From the NCBI GenBank assembly GCA_027886185.1, contig WOAB01000476.1, positions 6,262,001 through 6,326,000 of the forward strand: DNA of 64,000 nt, written 5' to 3'. Below are positions 32,858 through 43,655 of the stretch, piece after piece. Numbering within the stretch: the first letter of the stretch is position 1; each line of letters starts with the position of its first letter. The translations under genes and the position numbers were made by a program. A model generated the notes under the pieces. The model saw only the letters and a program-made list of their open reading frames with translations. It was not told the DNA's origin and did no database searches. This stretch comes from Rheum nobile (taxonomy: Eukaryota; Streptophyta; Magnoliopsida; Caryophyllales; Polygonaceae).

Positions 32858-33967
32858 TGTTAGGAAACGGAACTCTGGAACTTAGGTTCCCCTGAGAGTT
32901 CCTTTCCTCAGTTTCTCTACTTTTGGCGATGACAAATATTATGATACTAATGTTTTATCTCAAAGATGTGTTTTAAGGAACCACAGGAATATACCGAAGG
33001 CAAGAAAGCCAAACAGGACAAGGGAACCAAAGGAACAAGACAGATGAAGGAAACCAGAGGAACCCAGGTGTGCCTAGAAACCGAGAAATCTGGGGACACA
33101 CAACCTCGGAAAAAAGGTGTTAAAATCGACTTGTCCGAAGCTTCCAAAAGCCTGCCAATACCCAGAGCAAAACAACAACATACCCAGAAACGCTCAACCT
33201 CGGACAGAGAAGGTGAAAGCGACAGGACATAGAGACATCGCTGTCCAGAAGACAGTTCCCAAGCGGCCAGCTTGTTCAACCTCGGACGAAAGTATTTGGA
33301 CAATGACATAGCAAGGCTCGTCTGAGGTAGTTGACCAACCAAGAGAGATTATGAGCTGCCTAGGTTGTTTGCACATGCCAAGAACAACGTGGATCAAGGA
33401 GAACCACTCATCCTAGGGCAAGCTCAATCTGTGGGAACCCAGAGAGGATCGAGCTGCGAAGAATCCTCTATAAAAGGAAGACTAACCTGAGGGTTATCTT
33501 CAAGCACTGAAACACGACTCACACTCATTAGAAAATATCTAGTGTGAACCTCCAAACAAGATCATCAAAGCAAACCGAGATCAAGAGGAACCAATCAAGG
33601 AAGAAGAGCTGAGTGCTAAGTTCCTGTGACTGTAAGTGATAGTTCCTAGGTGCGAATGTCTGTTTCTTGGATTGATTATTGATTGTGTTAAGTTATATAG
33701 GATTTTCTAACTGTGTGTAAGGCAAAGGAACTGTGTGTTCGTTCCTAGGATAAGCTGTAACCAAAAGAGATAAGAAATCAAGAAGTAGACTTTGAAATCC
33801 TTTCGAAAGAAAGGTAGTGGTTTTTATCCTGGATTGCTAGTTGGCAATCAAAGGTTTCCACTATAAGGAACTGGTCATTTGTTTGATTGTTTATTTCCGC
33901 TGCGAAAGGAACTGAGAATTGATATTCTGAGTTCCTTAAGTTTTTACCTAACAATCACGATCCTACA
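32858..33967 (+). repeat. Right LTR of the tandem Sirevirus (1110 bp)
   Basis: TGTTAGGAAAC to ATCCTACA. It matches 12481-13578 and ends the 20 kb repeat. TATAAAAG at 33469-33476. The next bases are AGCGG; the left target duplication lies outside the window, so it cannot be matched. Confidence 0.93.
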
Positions 33968-34854
33968 AGCGGGCTGTAGGGCGGCGTTGGAGGCGGCTTG
34001 CGGCGGCCTTGGTCTCCAATGGTGGTAGAGGATGTTAGGAATGGTGGTGCAAAAGGGGCTTGGTGGTGCCGATGCGAGCCTTAACTTATGGAGGATGGAA
34101 GAGTGGTGGTTTTGGTGGAAACCCTAGCGATGGAAGGTGAATTAGGGCTTCGGTTTGAGGAAGGCATGGAAGCGATGGAGGTGGCGCTTGGTGGTGGTTG
34201 GGTGGCTTATGAAGTGTAGTTTGAGGGGTGGAAGTGGCGGTGGTGGAAGGTGGAGGAGCCGAGGGATAGCTTGTTCTCTATGGATGTGACTCACCACGTT
34301 GAACAAGGGTTCTTGAACCTAGCTTGGATATGACTCACCAAGGGGATTCATGGAGCAAATTGGCTGCTTTGATATGAATCACAAAGAAGCAATTTGCATG
34401 AGCTTAAGGATGACAATTCTCTCTTGAGAGTGTTTTCTTGATTCAAAATTAAGCTAAGGAAACAAATGAGGGAGGCGGCGGCCTTATACCCTAGCAAGCC
34501 GTCCCACAATGGTTTGTTTGCAGAAAATAACGTCTAAAATCATGCATAAAATGCAAAGCTAAAGTCTCATAATGTCATGAAATAAATGCCTCAAAAAGGC
34601 CCTTAGGTCTCGTTTGGCGCCGAGATAGTCATCAAGGAGAAGAAGTCTCCTAGACGACTAGATGTAGGCCCAAGTGTGGCGAGACCAAGGTGGAGCTTGG
34701 CTTGTAGTTCCCTAGCCTTGGCTCATGTGAGCCTCATGGGGGCGCCCTCTTCTTGGCTCGATGGCTCTTCTTGGCTAGGCTCATGGTTGGCTAGCCTTGG
34801 TGAGCGCCTTGGCTCAGAGGACTTGACTTGATGGGAATGATTCACATCAGGTAA
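33968..34854 (+). other. Unassigned repeat-like DNA between S and C
   Basis: G-rich GGTGG runs at 33970-34260, then an AT-rich part with a near-repeat (GGATGTGACTCACCA at about 34285 and GGATATGACTCACCA at about 34326) and TTGGCT-rich repeats at 34720-34810. No ORF with a recognisable domain on either strand. It could be the original flank of S or a worn LTR. Confidence 0.45.
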
Positions 34855-35480
34855 GGTCATGATCGAAGATACTAGGGAAAATCCTCCTAGTACCATTATC
34901 AAGAAACCACTAAACCTCGCAAGGTACATAGTGTTCCTATGAATACTCGTTCTAACTAAACAGTTAAAACATAAGAGCAATAATTCACATCAAAGCCATC
35001 GAAGCCAATAACAGATATAATAGCGTTGTTTCTAGCAATATATACAACCTATTATAATATCTGTATTTCAATCATATATATATAATAGCGTTGGTTCTAG
35101 CAATATATACAACCTATTATAATATTTCGTTTTAAATCACATACAGTTATCAAAACTGTTCCCAGACGAAAACAATATTCATCCCAAATTAATTCACAAT
35201 TAAACAATTGATAATCAATATAAATATGGAATGATAAGCAAGAGCAAACCGCCAATTGCCTTAGATTAGACGAGGCTCAACGAAGCTCGAGACGACGGGT
35301 TTCCGGGTCCGTAACGAGGAAGAACTCGGATTATAATTTCCTACGGAACAACCCATAACGAAACCCAAAGTTAGATTCAAAAATAAATAGTACGAATCTA
35401 AAGAAAGGCGAACGAAATTGAAGGAACGAAGTCCCGATCGAAATCACAAAACCCAAGGCCACACCCACAATCACCCAGGC

Positions 35481-35976
35481 ACACCGCGGGTGCGGTGGCC
35501 CTGCCGCGGGTGCGGTCACAAGTGCAGTCGTCGGGGATGAAGACGAGATCTTACCGGGGACGACGCATTGGGCTCGATTTGGATTGGCTTCGACTTCCAA
35601 ACACCTTGGGCCACTAAACACCACCTTGAGGGCACCTCCTCCACCTATGGTAGCTCCGGCGACGACCTTGAAGAACTCCGGCGAAAGCTTGCAACTCTGG
35701 TGACAATGGAACGAGAGAGAGAGATTGGAGAGAAAGAGATTTGAGATGTCTTCCTCCTCCAAGCCTCCTCCTTTTATAGGCCAAGCAAGGAGCTCAGCTG
35801 GCACCTCCCTCACCGCCTCACCGCTTCAGCTCCGACAAGATCGGCAAGCAGCTCAGGCAAAGTTCGGCGGAGCAGAAAAGAAATCATGACGGCGTGGGTG
35901 CGGTGGGTCTCACCGCGGGGTGCGGTGGCGACCAATTCTGACCGCGGGTGCGGTGGGTATGACCGCGGGTGCGGTC
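35481..35976 (-). repeat. Paired GC palindrome clusters of LTR C
   Basis: Copies of ACCGCACCCGCGGT or near variants: about 35890-35976 (four, upstream of TATA in LTR orientation) and 35481-35517 (two, downstream). Arms ACCGC/GCGGT surround ACCC. Confidence 0.8.
35771..35778 (-). promoter_or_regulatory. TATA box of LTR C
   Basis: TATAAAAG on the minus strand, positioned as in the A and B LTRs relative to the two palindrome clusters. Confidence 0.65.
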
Positions 35977-36238
35977 AAGGCAAATTTTGTGCCTTTTGCC
36001 CACTTTTGTCCGGGAAGAATTATGGGTATGGGTTTTAACCCCGGTTTAAACATATTCGTATCCGAATAAATATTCTAAGCCCCAAAATACGTCGAATGTA
36101 TTTTATTCCACTCAAGGAATTATTACAGAGATCAAGTATTTAACAAAAAGTCTAAACTTCTATGAAAATAATTCGACTATAATACGAGTGTTTGGAAAAC
36201 TTACCAAAATACTCTTTACTAAAATGAGGGGTATTACA

Positions 36239-37718
36239 TAATGAGCTATCTTATCGCACTATGCCTCACACCCAAGTGGCGTGATTTCCCATTGTATAGA
36301 TGGCTATATGCCTTAGCCAAAGTTGCAGCACTATCACAATGGATTGATATAGGTGAAATTGGCTTTTCCCATAATGGAATTTCATATATCAAGTTCCTTA
36401 GCCATTCCGCTTCTTTCCCAGCAGCGGCTAAGGCAACAAACTCCAATTCCATGGTGGAACTCGTGATGCATGTTTGTTTCTTGGAAGCCTATGAGATGGC
36501 ACCCCCATCAACAAGGAACACCCACCCACTAGTGGAAGAATGATCCTCTTCATTTGTGATCCAACTTGCATCTGAATATCCCTCTAACACCGAGGGTGAT
36601 CCACTATAAGTAAGACAAAAGTCCATTGTTCCCTTAAGGTACTGAAGTACCCGTCGAACCGCTTGCCAATGATATGCACTAGGATTACTAGTATAGCGAC
36701 TAAGCTTTCCTACTGCAAAAGCAATATCCGGCCTAGTACTTGTCATGGCATACATCAAGCACCCAATAACCTTTGAGTACTCAAGTTACATAACTGATTT
36801 TCCCTTGTTATGGAACAGTTTAACACTCGGATCATATGGTGTTTTCAAAGTAGTGTACTTATCACAATTGAATTTCTCCAATACTTTCTCAATGTAATGA
36901 GATTGTGACAACGATAAGCCCTCCGTTCCCCGCCTTATCCTAATCCCTAGGATAACATCGGCCTCCCCCATGTCCTTCATGGAGAATTGTGATGACAAAA
37001 ATGCCTTTGTAAGGTCTACTTGCCTTTGATCCGTTCCAAAGATCAACATGTCATCCACGTACAAGCAAATTATAACACCGTTCGCAGAATTATCAAATTT
37101 GCTATATACACACTTGTCAGATTGATTCAGTGTGAATCCATTGGACAACGCAACCTCATCAAACTTTTGATGCCATTGTTTTGGTGCTTGCTTCAGCCCA
37201 TACAAAGATTTGACCAATTTGCACACCTTATGCTCTTGTCCGAGCATAACGAACCCTTCGGGTTATTTCATATACACTTCTTCCTCAAGGTCCCCATTAA
37301 GGAACACTATTTTCACATCCATTTGGTGTATAACCAACTTGTGAATAGCAGCCAAGTGAATCAATAGCCTAATAGTGGTAATCCTAGCAACCGGTGCATA
37401 GGTATCAAAGTAGTCGGTTCCATACTTTTGTATAAAGCCTTGAACAACCAATCGGGCCTTAAACTTATTTATGGTTCCATCCACTTTCATCTTCTTCTTA
37501 AAGATCCACTTACTTCCTAATGGCTTACAACCAGGGGGAAGGTCAGCTAAAACCCATGTATTGTTCCCTATGATGGAATCCATCTCATCATTTATGGCCT
37601 CTTTCCAAAAGGAAACGTCTTGAGACTTCATTGCCTCAGTAAACGTCTTTGGGTCATCCTCAATATTGTAACAATACAAGTGTTGGGATCCAACTTCATC
37701 CCTCGTTCCCTCTACCAA
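36239..37718 (-). pseudogene. pol: D reverse transcriptase and RNase H (several stops)
   Basis: One frame from 37718 leftwards. RT begins with FWKEAINDEMDSI and WVLADLPPGCKPLG, then KARLVVQGF, LYGLKQAPKQW and YVDDML (near 37052-37063). RNase H follows with CDSAATLAKA and HLGVRHSAIR. Stops lie near 37260 (CAA to TAA), 36783, 36486 and, just before the C junction, near 36243 (CAG to TAG). The lost end is the last part of RNase H and the 3' LTR. Confidence 0.85.
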
Positions 37719-37897
37719 GTAAACATGGAAGTCAGGGCCAAAGGACGTTCCCTTCCTTACTTTTTACTCTTTTGGATCTCGGGTTCACTGTTCCCAGGTT
37801 GGACATCCATGTCAATGTTGCCACTTGTACTGGGAACACTATCATTGTCTCCATTATTACTGGGAACAATGACTTTTTGTAAAGGTGTCAATGAAAA

Positions 37898-39084
37898 TCA
37901 TTTTTCATCAAAGATGGCATCTCTTGACTCTATAACGGAGTGAACCGAAATAGACTTGTTAGGTTCAATAACATAGAACCTATATGCCTTGGAATGCTCA
38001 GCATATCCAATAAAGATACCTTCAATACCTCTTTCACCCAAAGTCTTTCGCTTGGGTTCGGGTAGTCTTACAACCGCCCTACATCCCCAAACCCGAAGAT
38101 AATTCAGATTTGGCTTCCTTTGGAACCAAAGCTCATATGGGGTAGTCTTGTTCCTTTTGTTAGGAACCCTATTCAATAGGTAACAAGCCGTCAACATGGC
38201 TTCCCCCCAAAATTCGTCATTTAAACCTGAGTCGAAAGCATGGAATTGACCATTTCCTTAAGAACTCGATTCTTCCTCTCCGACACACCATTTTGTTGTG
38301 GTGTATAGGGAGCCGTGGTTTCATGAATGATTCCTACGGATTGACAGTATTCTGGGTCAAAATACTCACCACCTTTATCGGTGCGCAATCTTTTGATCAC
38401 TGTTCCCAACTGAAGTTCCACTTTAGTTTTATAAATTTTGAATTTATCTTGGGCCTCGTCCTTAGCATGCAATAGAAATACATAACAATAACGGGAATAA
38501 TCATATATGTAAGTAACAACATATTTCTTATTTCCCAAGGACAGAGAAGCATGAAAATCACATAAGTCACTATGTATCAAATCAAACACTACACTATTTC
38601 TCTGAACATTAGGGAACGGTTGTCTTGTTATCTTAGTAAGCATGCAAGTTCTACACCTCTCTATACTCATATCAAAAGGAGGAATTAAACCATTTTTAGA
38701 CATATCAAGCAAGCGTTTATAATGAACATGTCCTAGTCGAGCATGCCATAGAGAGGAAACGTTTTCCTCCGAGGGAACAACACCCTTTGAAGGGGTCGTT
38801 CCCACTGAGGGAACAACATGTTCAGAAGAAATAGAACCTTGATCACAAGTCATGTAAGCTGAATTCATAACTTTATTAATACTTAGCTTAAACATACCAT
38901 TACATAGGTAACCACGTCCTACAAATACACCGCCCTTAGATAATGAATATTTATCGCCTTCAAACACTTGCCGAAAGCCTAACTTGTTAAGAATAGAACT
39001 AGAGACTAAATTTTTCCTTATTCTGGGTACATATAACACATTTTCCAGAATTAAAGTCTTCCCAGAAGAGAACTCTAACTCCAC
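37898..39084 (-). pseudogene. pol: D integrase (frameshifted)
   Basis: LWHARLGHVHYKRLL and CRTC form the zinc finger. DLIHSDLCD, RTDKGGEYF and PQQNGVSERKN carry the catalytic Asp, Asp and Glu. 38221-39084 ends with a stop; the C-terminal part (LLNRVPNKRNKTTPYELW, GIEGIFIGYAEHSKAYRF) continues in another frame at 37898-38197. The linker to RT, 37719-37897, is open in no single frame. Confidence 0.85.
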
Positions 39085-39277
39085 TTGGTGTTTTGCCTAA
39101 GACGGGGGCAGTTGACTCGTTTCCCATATGAAGGACACGTCCATCATCCAAGGGAACGAAGATCTTGAACATTGACTTGTCCCTACACACGTGTGTGGTC
39201 GCACCCGAGTCAACCCACCATGCTATCTCATCATCATGCACAAATAAGGCCTCATAAATATTAGGAACAAAGTCCAA
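38999..39277 (-). pseudogene. pol: D aspartic protease
   Basis: Contains WWVDSGATTHVCRDKSMF, the copia protease active-site motif. The downstream frame change near 39000-39080 separates it from integrase. The N-terminal link to gag is broken by a stop near 39322. Confidence 0.8.
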
Positions 39278-39325
39278 ACCAGGAAATGTTACTAAAGAGG
39301 GAACAGTTCCGTTCGAGGGAACCGT

Positions 39326-39637
39326 TCATTTCTGACCTTGATGAGATTTCTGCCCTTGGTCCTTAGAACCTTGAGCAGACTGGTTGGGAACGTTTCCCTT
39401 CTTGCCCTTTCCAGCCAAACAATCCTTCTTAAGATGTCCAGGCTTCCCACAGTTCCAACACCCGTTTTGAGATGGTTTCTTGTTAGGACCGGTATTTGTG
39501 TTGTTGTGCGGCCTTTTCTTGCCCTTCTTGTTGTTACCCTTATGGGAACCTTCTTCCATCATGTTGATGGTGGAAGAATTGGGAGTCTCTTTCTCCTTTC
39601 CTTTCTCTTGCGAACGAAGGCCCTCTTTAAAAGGAAG
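39326..39637 (-). pseudogene. gag: D gag C-terminus with CCHC knuckle
   Basis: A Lys/Asn/Gly-rich basic stretch with CWNCGKPGHLKKDC. Its open frame runs on to 39727, but bases right of 39637 belong to antisense L1 DNA, so only this part is gag. Confidence 0.8.
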
Positions 39638-40855
39638 TACAATCCGGCCTATGAGCATAGCCCGCCAATGTCCAATCCTAGTTCCTCCATGTCGACTGAA
39701 GATATGCTCCAAGCTCTGGATAAACATTTCAGCACTAGTGTTGAAACTAGGGAGTCAAGCATCAAGAATCTAGAAAAGCAGATGAGACAAATGGTTGAAG
39801 CTCTCACAAAGACCGATGTAAAGATTTCGGGACTTCTACCGTCTCAAACGATAGTTAACCCGAGAGAAAATGTTAGTGCCGTGACGCTTAGAAGTGTTAA
39901 GCAGCTGAACGTCGCTCCTATTGCTGAAGAGGACGACACAGAAGGCGAGAACTCTCTGTCGAGTTCACCACACCTGCGGCAGGCGGACCGCACCCGCGGT
40001 GGGACTCTAGAAGACCGACCGCACCCCGCGCCACTCTCACCGCACCCAGCGGTGGAACAAACTGAGAGTCCTGTATCTTCACCGCACCCGCGGTCATCTG
40101 ACCGCACCCGCGGAGGCATTGTGGGATTTTCCGAGAATTCCTCTGCGAACATGACCACACCCGCGGTGGAATCTGACCACGCCAGCGGTTCACTCAAGGA
40201 GTTGGGCCTTCCAAATGATATTTGGGACCGCAATGTGCTTTCTGAGGAAGAATATTTTTTGGGACTGGAGGAATTCAGCGACCAAGAGGAGGAGAGCCGC
40301 GATTGCGGAAACGATCCTGCGACGCCCACCCCTCTCGAAAATGCCCCGGCAGCCCCCGACCCTCTCGAGGCTGCCTATGATGAGTATGTGCATCTAAACT
40401 CCTTCCCGCTTGTCTCGCTGCACCCCGCTACACCCTTCCCTGAGGCTCTGAAGGACACCAGAATGGTGGAGAATGACAAAAAACTATTTGAAACCTTCTG
40501 TGACTGTGCAGAAACCGTTCCCTTGGGCACGCTGGCGAACATCATCCCTCGCTGCACAGAATTTTTAAAGGTGCTGCGCAAGATCAAGAAGAAATCAAAG
40601 GGGAAACACAAGAAGGAGACCCTGATTCAAGTGGCGGATTTTTATATGCTAGATACGGGGCAGGACATACATGTAGTCCCTGAGAGGCTGGGTAGACCGT
40701 TTTTGAAGATGGCAAGTGCATTCATAGATATGAACAGCAACCCAACCATCATGAAGTGCACAAGCATGGGGGAAAAGCTCAACAAGGAGTATACAAAGAG
40801 GCATCCCCCTGATATAGACCCCAAGAGTTCAATTACTTTGAGCAACCCGAGTTAA
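39638..40855 (+). pseudogene. L1 gag-like ORF, open but 5' truncated
   Basis: About 405 codons open to the stop at 40853-40855, lacking the first 58 codons present in L2. KNLEKQMRQMVEALTKT is a probable coiled coil. VNPRENVSAVTLRS is the motif seen at the gag/protease boundary of Athila-type polyproteins. The middle is filled by palindromic DNA repeats. Further on, PATPFPEALKD, PRCTEFLKVL and RLGRPFLKMASAFIDM resemble the linker and the decayed protease-like end of that family. It has no zinc knuckle and no DSG. A continuous frame extends upstream into antisense D, which is accidental. Confidence 0.75.
39967..40190 (+). repeat. GC palindrome array inside the L1 ORF
   Basis: Several copies of ACCGCACCCGCGGT and close variants. 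Some are translated as DRTRGG and others as PHPRS or PHPAV, so the copies lie in different codon phases. L2 has the same array at 45679-45902. Confidence 0.8.
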
Positions 40856-42291
40856 GTGGGAGAATACCAAGTCAAGCCATGACAATAACTAAGGCGCTGT
40901 CCGGGAGGCAACCCGAGGTATGTTTTTCTTTCTTTGCTTTTTTTTTCTTTGTTTATGCTTTTGTTTTGGTGTGTTTTGTTTTTGTTTTTGTTTTTGTTTT
41001 TCTTTGTTTCTAACTAACCTGCAGGGAGGAGACCCTATCCGAATTGAAGAAGGTGTTTACCACCAATGTAAGTCTTCTTTCCCTGCACTAGTAAACTCTT
41101 CGAAAAAACCTTAAACGGGAATTAAAAAAATAAAAAAAAAATAAAAAATAAAATATATATCCGAAAAAACCTTAAACGGATTTATAAAAAAAAAAAACAA
41201 AGTTGTACCAAGGCCAGCTGTCCAGAGTTTCCCATGGAGATGTTGCGCATCATGTTGTCCAAGGAGGAGTCATTAGCCCCACACATTATTTGGCAACGAT
41301 GATGGCCCTACAATTGACAGCTGATGAGGAGGAACACTAGAGCCCCCCCACGATTACATTTGGGCTCTACAATGTGTTCGTTGAAGGCCGTGCAACCCCG
41401 ACATCCTTGCTATGCCACTACTCACCACAGTGGTTCCTTTTGGTTGCACGGTAGGAGAAGATTATGGAGTTGACAAAGACACCCATACAACACCAGCGAC
41501 CTGTGCGTATATTGAAGACCGCCAGCAACAAACGAAGTGTCCAAGCCAGCTCGGCGACGTTGTGAGTTATTTTTTGCTTCTTCCTGTACTTCTTTTCTTT
41601 TTGTCTTTCATTACATTGAGGACAATGCAATGTTTAAGCATGGGGGAGAGTTCTATACTTGCTACGTTATTGAGGAGAAAAAAAAATTTGAAAAGAGCCA
41701 AAATTGAAAAAAGGCAAAAATTGAAATCCTGGGATAAGTCGAAAACCCGAAAGGGCGGCTTAGGTAATAAGCAGGTGGCTTGGACCAGCATTAGGCTGGG
41801 GTAATAATTGGTCAAGAGTGATGTGAGCATATGTGAGCCCATCTATTGAAAAATGAAATGAGTGGCTTGGTGAAAACCTGAAAGGGCGCCTTGGCAAAAT
41901 GAGTGAAAAGAAAAAGAGTGATTTTTAGGATTCCTCATTTTTCCTGGCGTGGTGACATAAGAAGAGGCGATATAAGGAGGATTCGTGTAGGTCACTCTGG
42001 AGAGATAAGAAGATAGATGGAGATTAGGATTAGATTTTGGTTCACTCTATGGTGTTTGGGATAAGCTTAGGGGAGGTACTCTGCTTTCCTTGTAGCTTTG
42101 GTGTGTGGTGTTTGATTGGTGTTATTATATGTTGTGTTGTGCTTATTGTATGGGTTCCTGGAGTTTATTGTTAGGTGTGATTCTTGGAGAGATTGATTTT
42201 TCTATGCTTCCTGAAACCTTGGGGATTGAATTGGAGGAGTAGGTTTACTTTAGCTTACTCGAGGACGAGCAAGGTTTAAGCATGGGGGATT
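40856..42291 (+). other. L1 non-coding 3' region
   Basis: Holds a GGCGCTGTCCGGGAGGCAACCC signal near 40892 (hairpin potential, seen in Athila-type elements), T-rich tracts, CGAAAAAACCTTAAACGG twice (about 41099 and 41162), an internal polypurine-like site at 41617-41650 and the terminal CTCGAGGACGAG stem-loop (42258-42269) with GCATGGGGGA tract at the LTR. No pol remains. Confidence 0.75.
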
Positions 42292-43651
42292 TGATCGGTA
42301 CTATTTTGTAGTGCATTTCTAGGGGTTGTTACCAGGTTTGAGGTGCCATTTGGATGGATTTAGAGCACAATTGTGGAGTTGAGAGTTAGAGACTAGAATT
42401 AAAGAAATCATGGGATTTACAGAGGTTTGAAGTGCATTGAAGAGTAGAAGAACAGTGTGCTGAATCCAATTCGAGGAGATAGATCTTGAAGTCTACTGCA
42501 AGTCCTCAAAATATGAGCGCAATCCGAGTTGGGAATCAAAAGTTATGGCATTTTTACTAAAGTGTCGCAGAAGTTGAAGAAGACACCGTCACCGCACCCC
42601 GCGGTGGGATGACCGCACCCCACGGCGAACCTTACAGAGAAGAGGCCATGATTCTGGAGTACCACCGTACCCCGCGGTGGGTGTCACCGCACCCAGCGGT
42701 GGCGACACGCTGAAGATATTTCCGAGTTTTTTTTTCCCGTTTTATTTTATTTCCGAGACTTTGTTTCCAAGTTTGTTTATTTCTTTTCTTTATTTCTGAA
42801 TTATTTCCTTAGTATTTAAGTTAAGTTTAAGACTCTTTTAGAGAATCCATTCTCTAACCCTAGTTGCCACCTTTCTACGTTTTTGCTCTCACAAACCCTA
42901 TGGAGAACTAAACCTCTATTGTTTCACTTGACAGTTTGAAGCCAGCAATTGATTGGTTGTGAGTTTTCTACTCTTGTTCTATTTCCTATCTAGTTGTATT
43001 AATTCTCTTATGCTTGAATTTTTATTGGTTTATGTTGATTTATCTAGACTGATCACCTAGGTTTATTGATATTTTCCATATTGCTAGGACTTGTGATTCC
43101 GGGTTCGGGTTGCATATCTAGTAGCAAACACGATTTACATAAGTGGGTTGCGAGTGTTCATCGTGAGAGAGAGTTAATTGCATGTTATAGTAACGGGTTG
43201 TTTCTATTGCATGTATCTTGTTGAATCCTTGGTTGAATGCTATTGCTTTATTGAGTCTTGAAGGTTTTCGGATTTGATTTGGTAATAAGTACTATTAGGG
43301 CTGGTAGAACTAATAGTTACCTAAGATCGGGATAAGGACAACTATAGGAAAGATAAGAACTTGAGACTAATAGAATTCAGTGATCAACCATATCTTTTGT
43401 TGTGTGGATCTTTGTCAGGTGTAGCACTTTTCCCCATCATATTCATATCCTTTACTTTGTTTTCTTGCTTTATTTACTTGGTTCGAAATACTACAACCCC
43501 CCCCCCCCCCCCTAGTTCCTACTTGGTGATTGCGAATTACAAAAATAGATAACCTGACTCCCTATGGAATCGACCCTGACTTGCTTGCTATACTCTGTTT
43601 AGTAGGTATATTAGGATTTCTTTGATTAGGCACACGACTTTAGCCCTGTCA
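42292..43651 (+). repeat. L LTR 1 (1360 bp)
   Basis: TGATCGG to CCTGTCA, following the L1 polypurine tract. Contains ACCGCACCCCGCGGT palindromes at 42590-42704 and a 16 C run at 43497-43512. It differs from LTR 2 and LTR 3 by about 2 percent plus indels. Confidence 0.88.
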
Positions 43652-43655
43652 AATT
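43652..43655 (+). other. AATT linker between LTR 1 and LTR 2
   Basis: Four bases separate two directly abutting LTRs. The same AATT separates LTR 2 from its primer site (45040-45043). Confidence 0.85.

Larger units (their letters stand above)
13579..33967 (+). mobile_element. Element S unit 2: complete Sirevirus internal region interrupted by A2, plus right LTR
   Basis: Internal region 13579-16302 and 27261-32857, right LTR 32858-33967. With the A2 insert removed, the order is primer site, gag, protease, integrase, RT, RNase H, accessory ORF, polypurine tracts, LTR. The internal region without A2 is about 8.3 kb, consistent with long Sireviruses. The unit shares its left LTR with unit 1. Confidence 0.9.
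34855..36238 (-). mobile_element. Element C: truncated minus-strand LTR of a third Tekay-like family
   Basis: Read on the minus strand it begins TGTAATACCCCTC at 36238, like the B LTR. It carries TATAAAAG (plus coordinates 35771-35778), the conserved GGCAATTGGCGGT block (35248-35260), an AT-rich part and a region matching the B LTR down to about 34855, where similarity stops. No PPT or pol precedes it; a copia fragment abuts its 5' end. It is therefore a 5' or solo LTR remnant. GC palindromes ACCGCACCCGCGGT lie on both sides of the TATA box (35890-35976 and 35481-35517). Confidence 0.82.
36239..39637 (-). mobile_element. Element D: decayed Ty1/copia fragment, minus strand
   Basis: Read right to left: C-terminal gag with a zinc knuckle, protease, integrase, RT and most of RNase H. 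The gag N-terminus and 5' LTR are lost at the junction with L1 (39637). The RNase H C-terminus and 3' LTR are lost at the junction with LTR C (36238). At least three frames and several stops occur along it. It differs clearly from S (VDSGATTHVC protease, LYVDDMLIFG RT, YNGKSRHLGVRH RNase H), so it is another copia lineage, not assigned. Confidence 0.85.
39638..43651 (+). mobile_element. Element L1: Athila-like non-autonomous element, 5' truncated
   Basis: Similarity to L2 starts abruptly near 39636-39638 (L2 45349-45351) and runs through the gag-like ORF, a 1.4 kb non-coding part and an LTR. No RT, RNase H or integrase is present. The tRNA-Asp primer site of its sister L2 and the CTCGAGGACGAG and GGGAGGCAACCC signals fit derivation from Athila/Tat gypsy elements. 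Internal identity to L2 is about 99 percent by eye. Confidence 0.82.

Noticed and set aside
33968..34854. Host gene in the unassigned block
   Set aside because: No frame above background with a recognisable domain on either strand, and no exon pattern I can support.
35331..35813. 160-codon minus-strand frame in LTR C
   Set aside because: It lies in the transcribed leader of the LTR. Part of its translation looks similar to a frame in B because the DNA is conserved, but the frames do not match over their length.
39338..40855. 505-codon open frame spanning D and L1
   Set aside because: Its first 100 codons are antisense to D gag and the rest is the L1 ORF. The frame crosses a rearrangement joint by chance. 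Only 39638-40855 is kept.
43652..43655. AATT read as a target site duplication of L1 or L2
   Set aside because: The right flank of LTR 3 is GTGCT, so AATT does not flank L2 on both sides.
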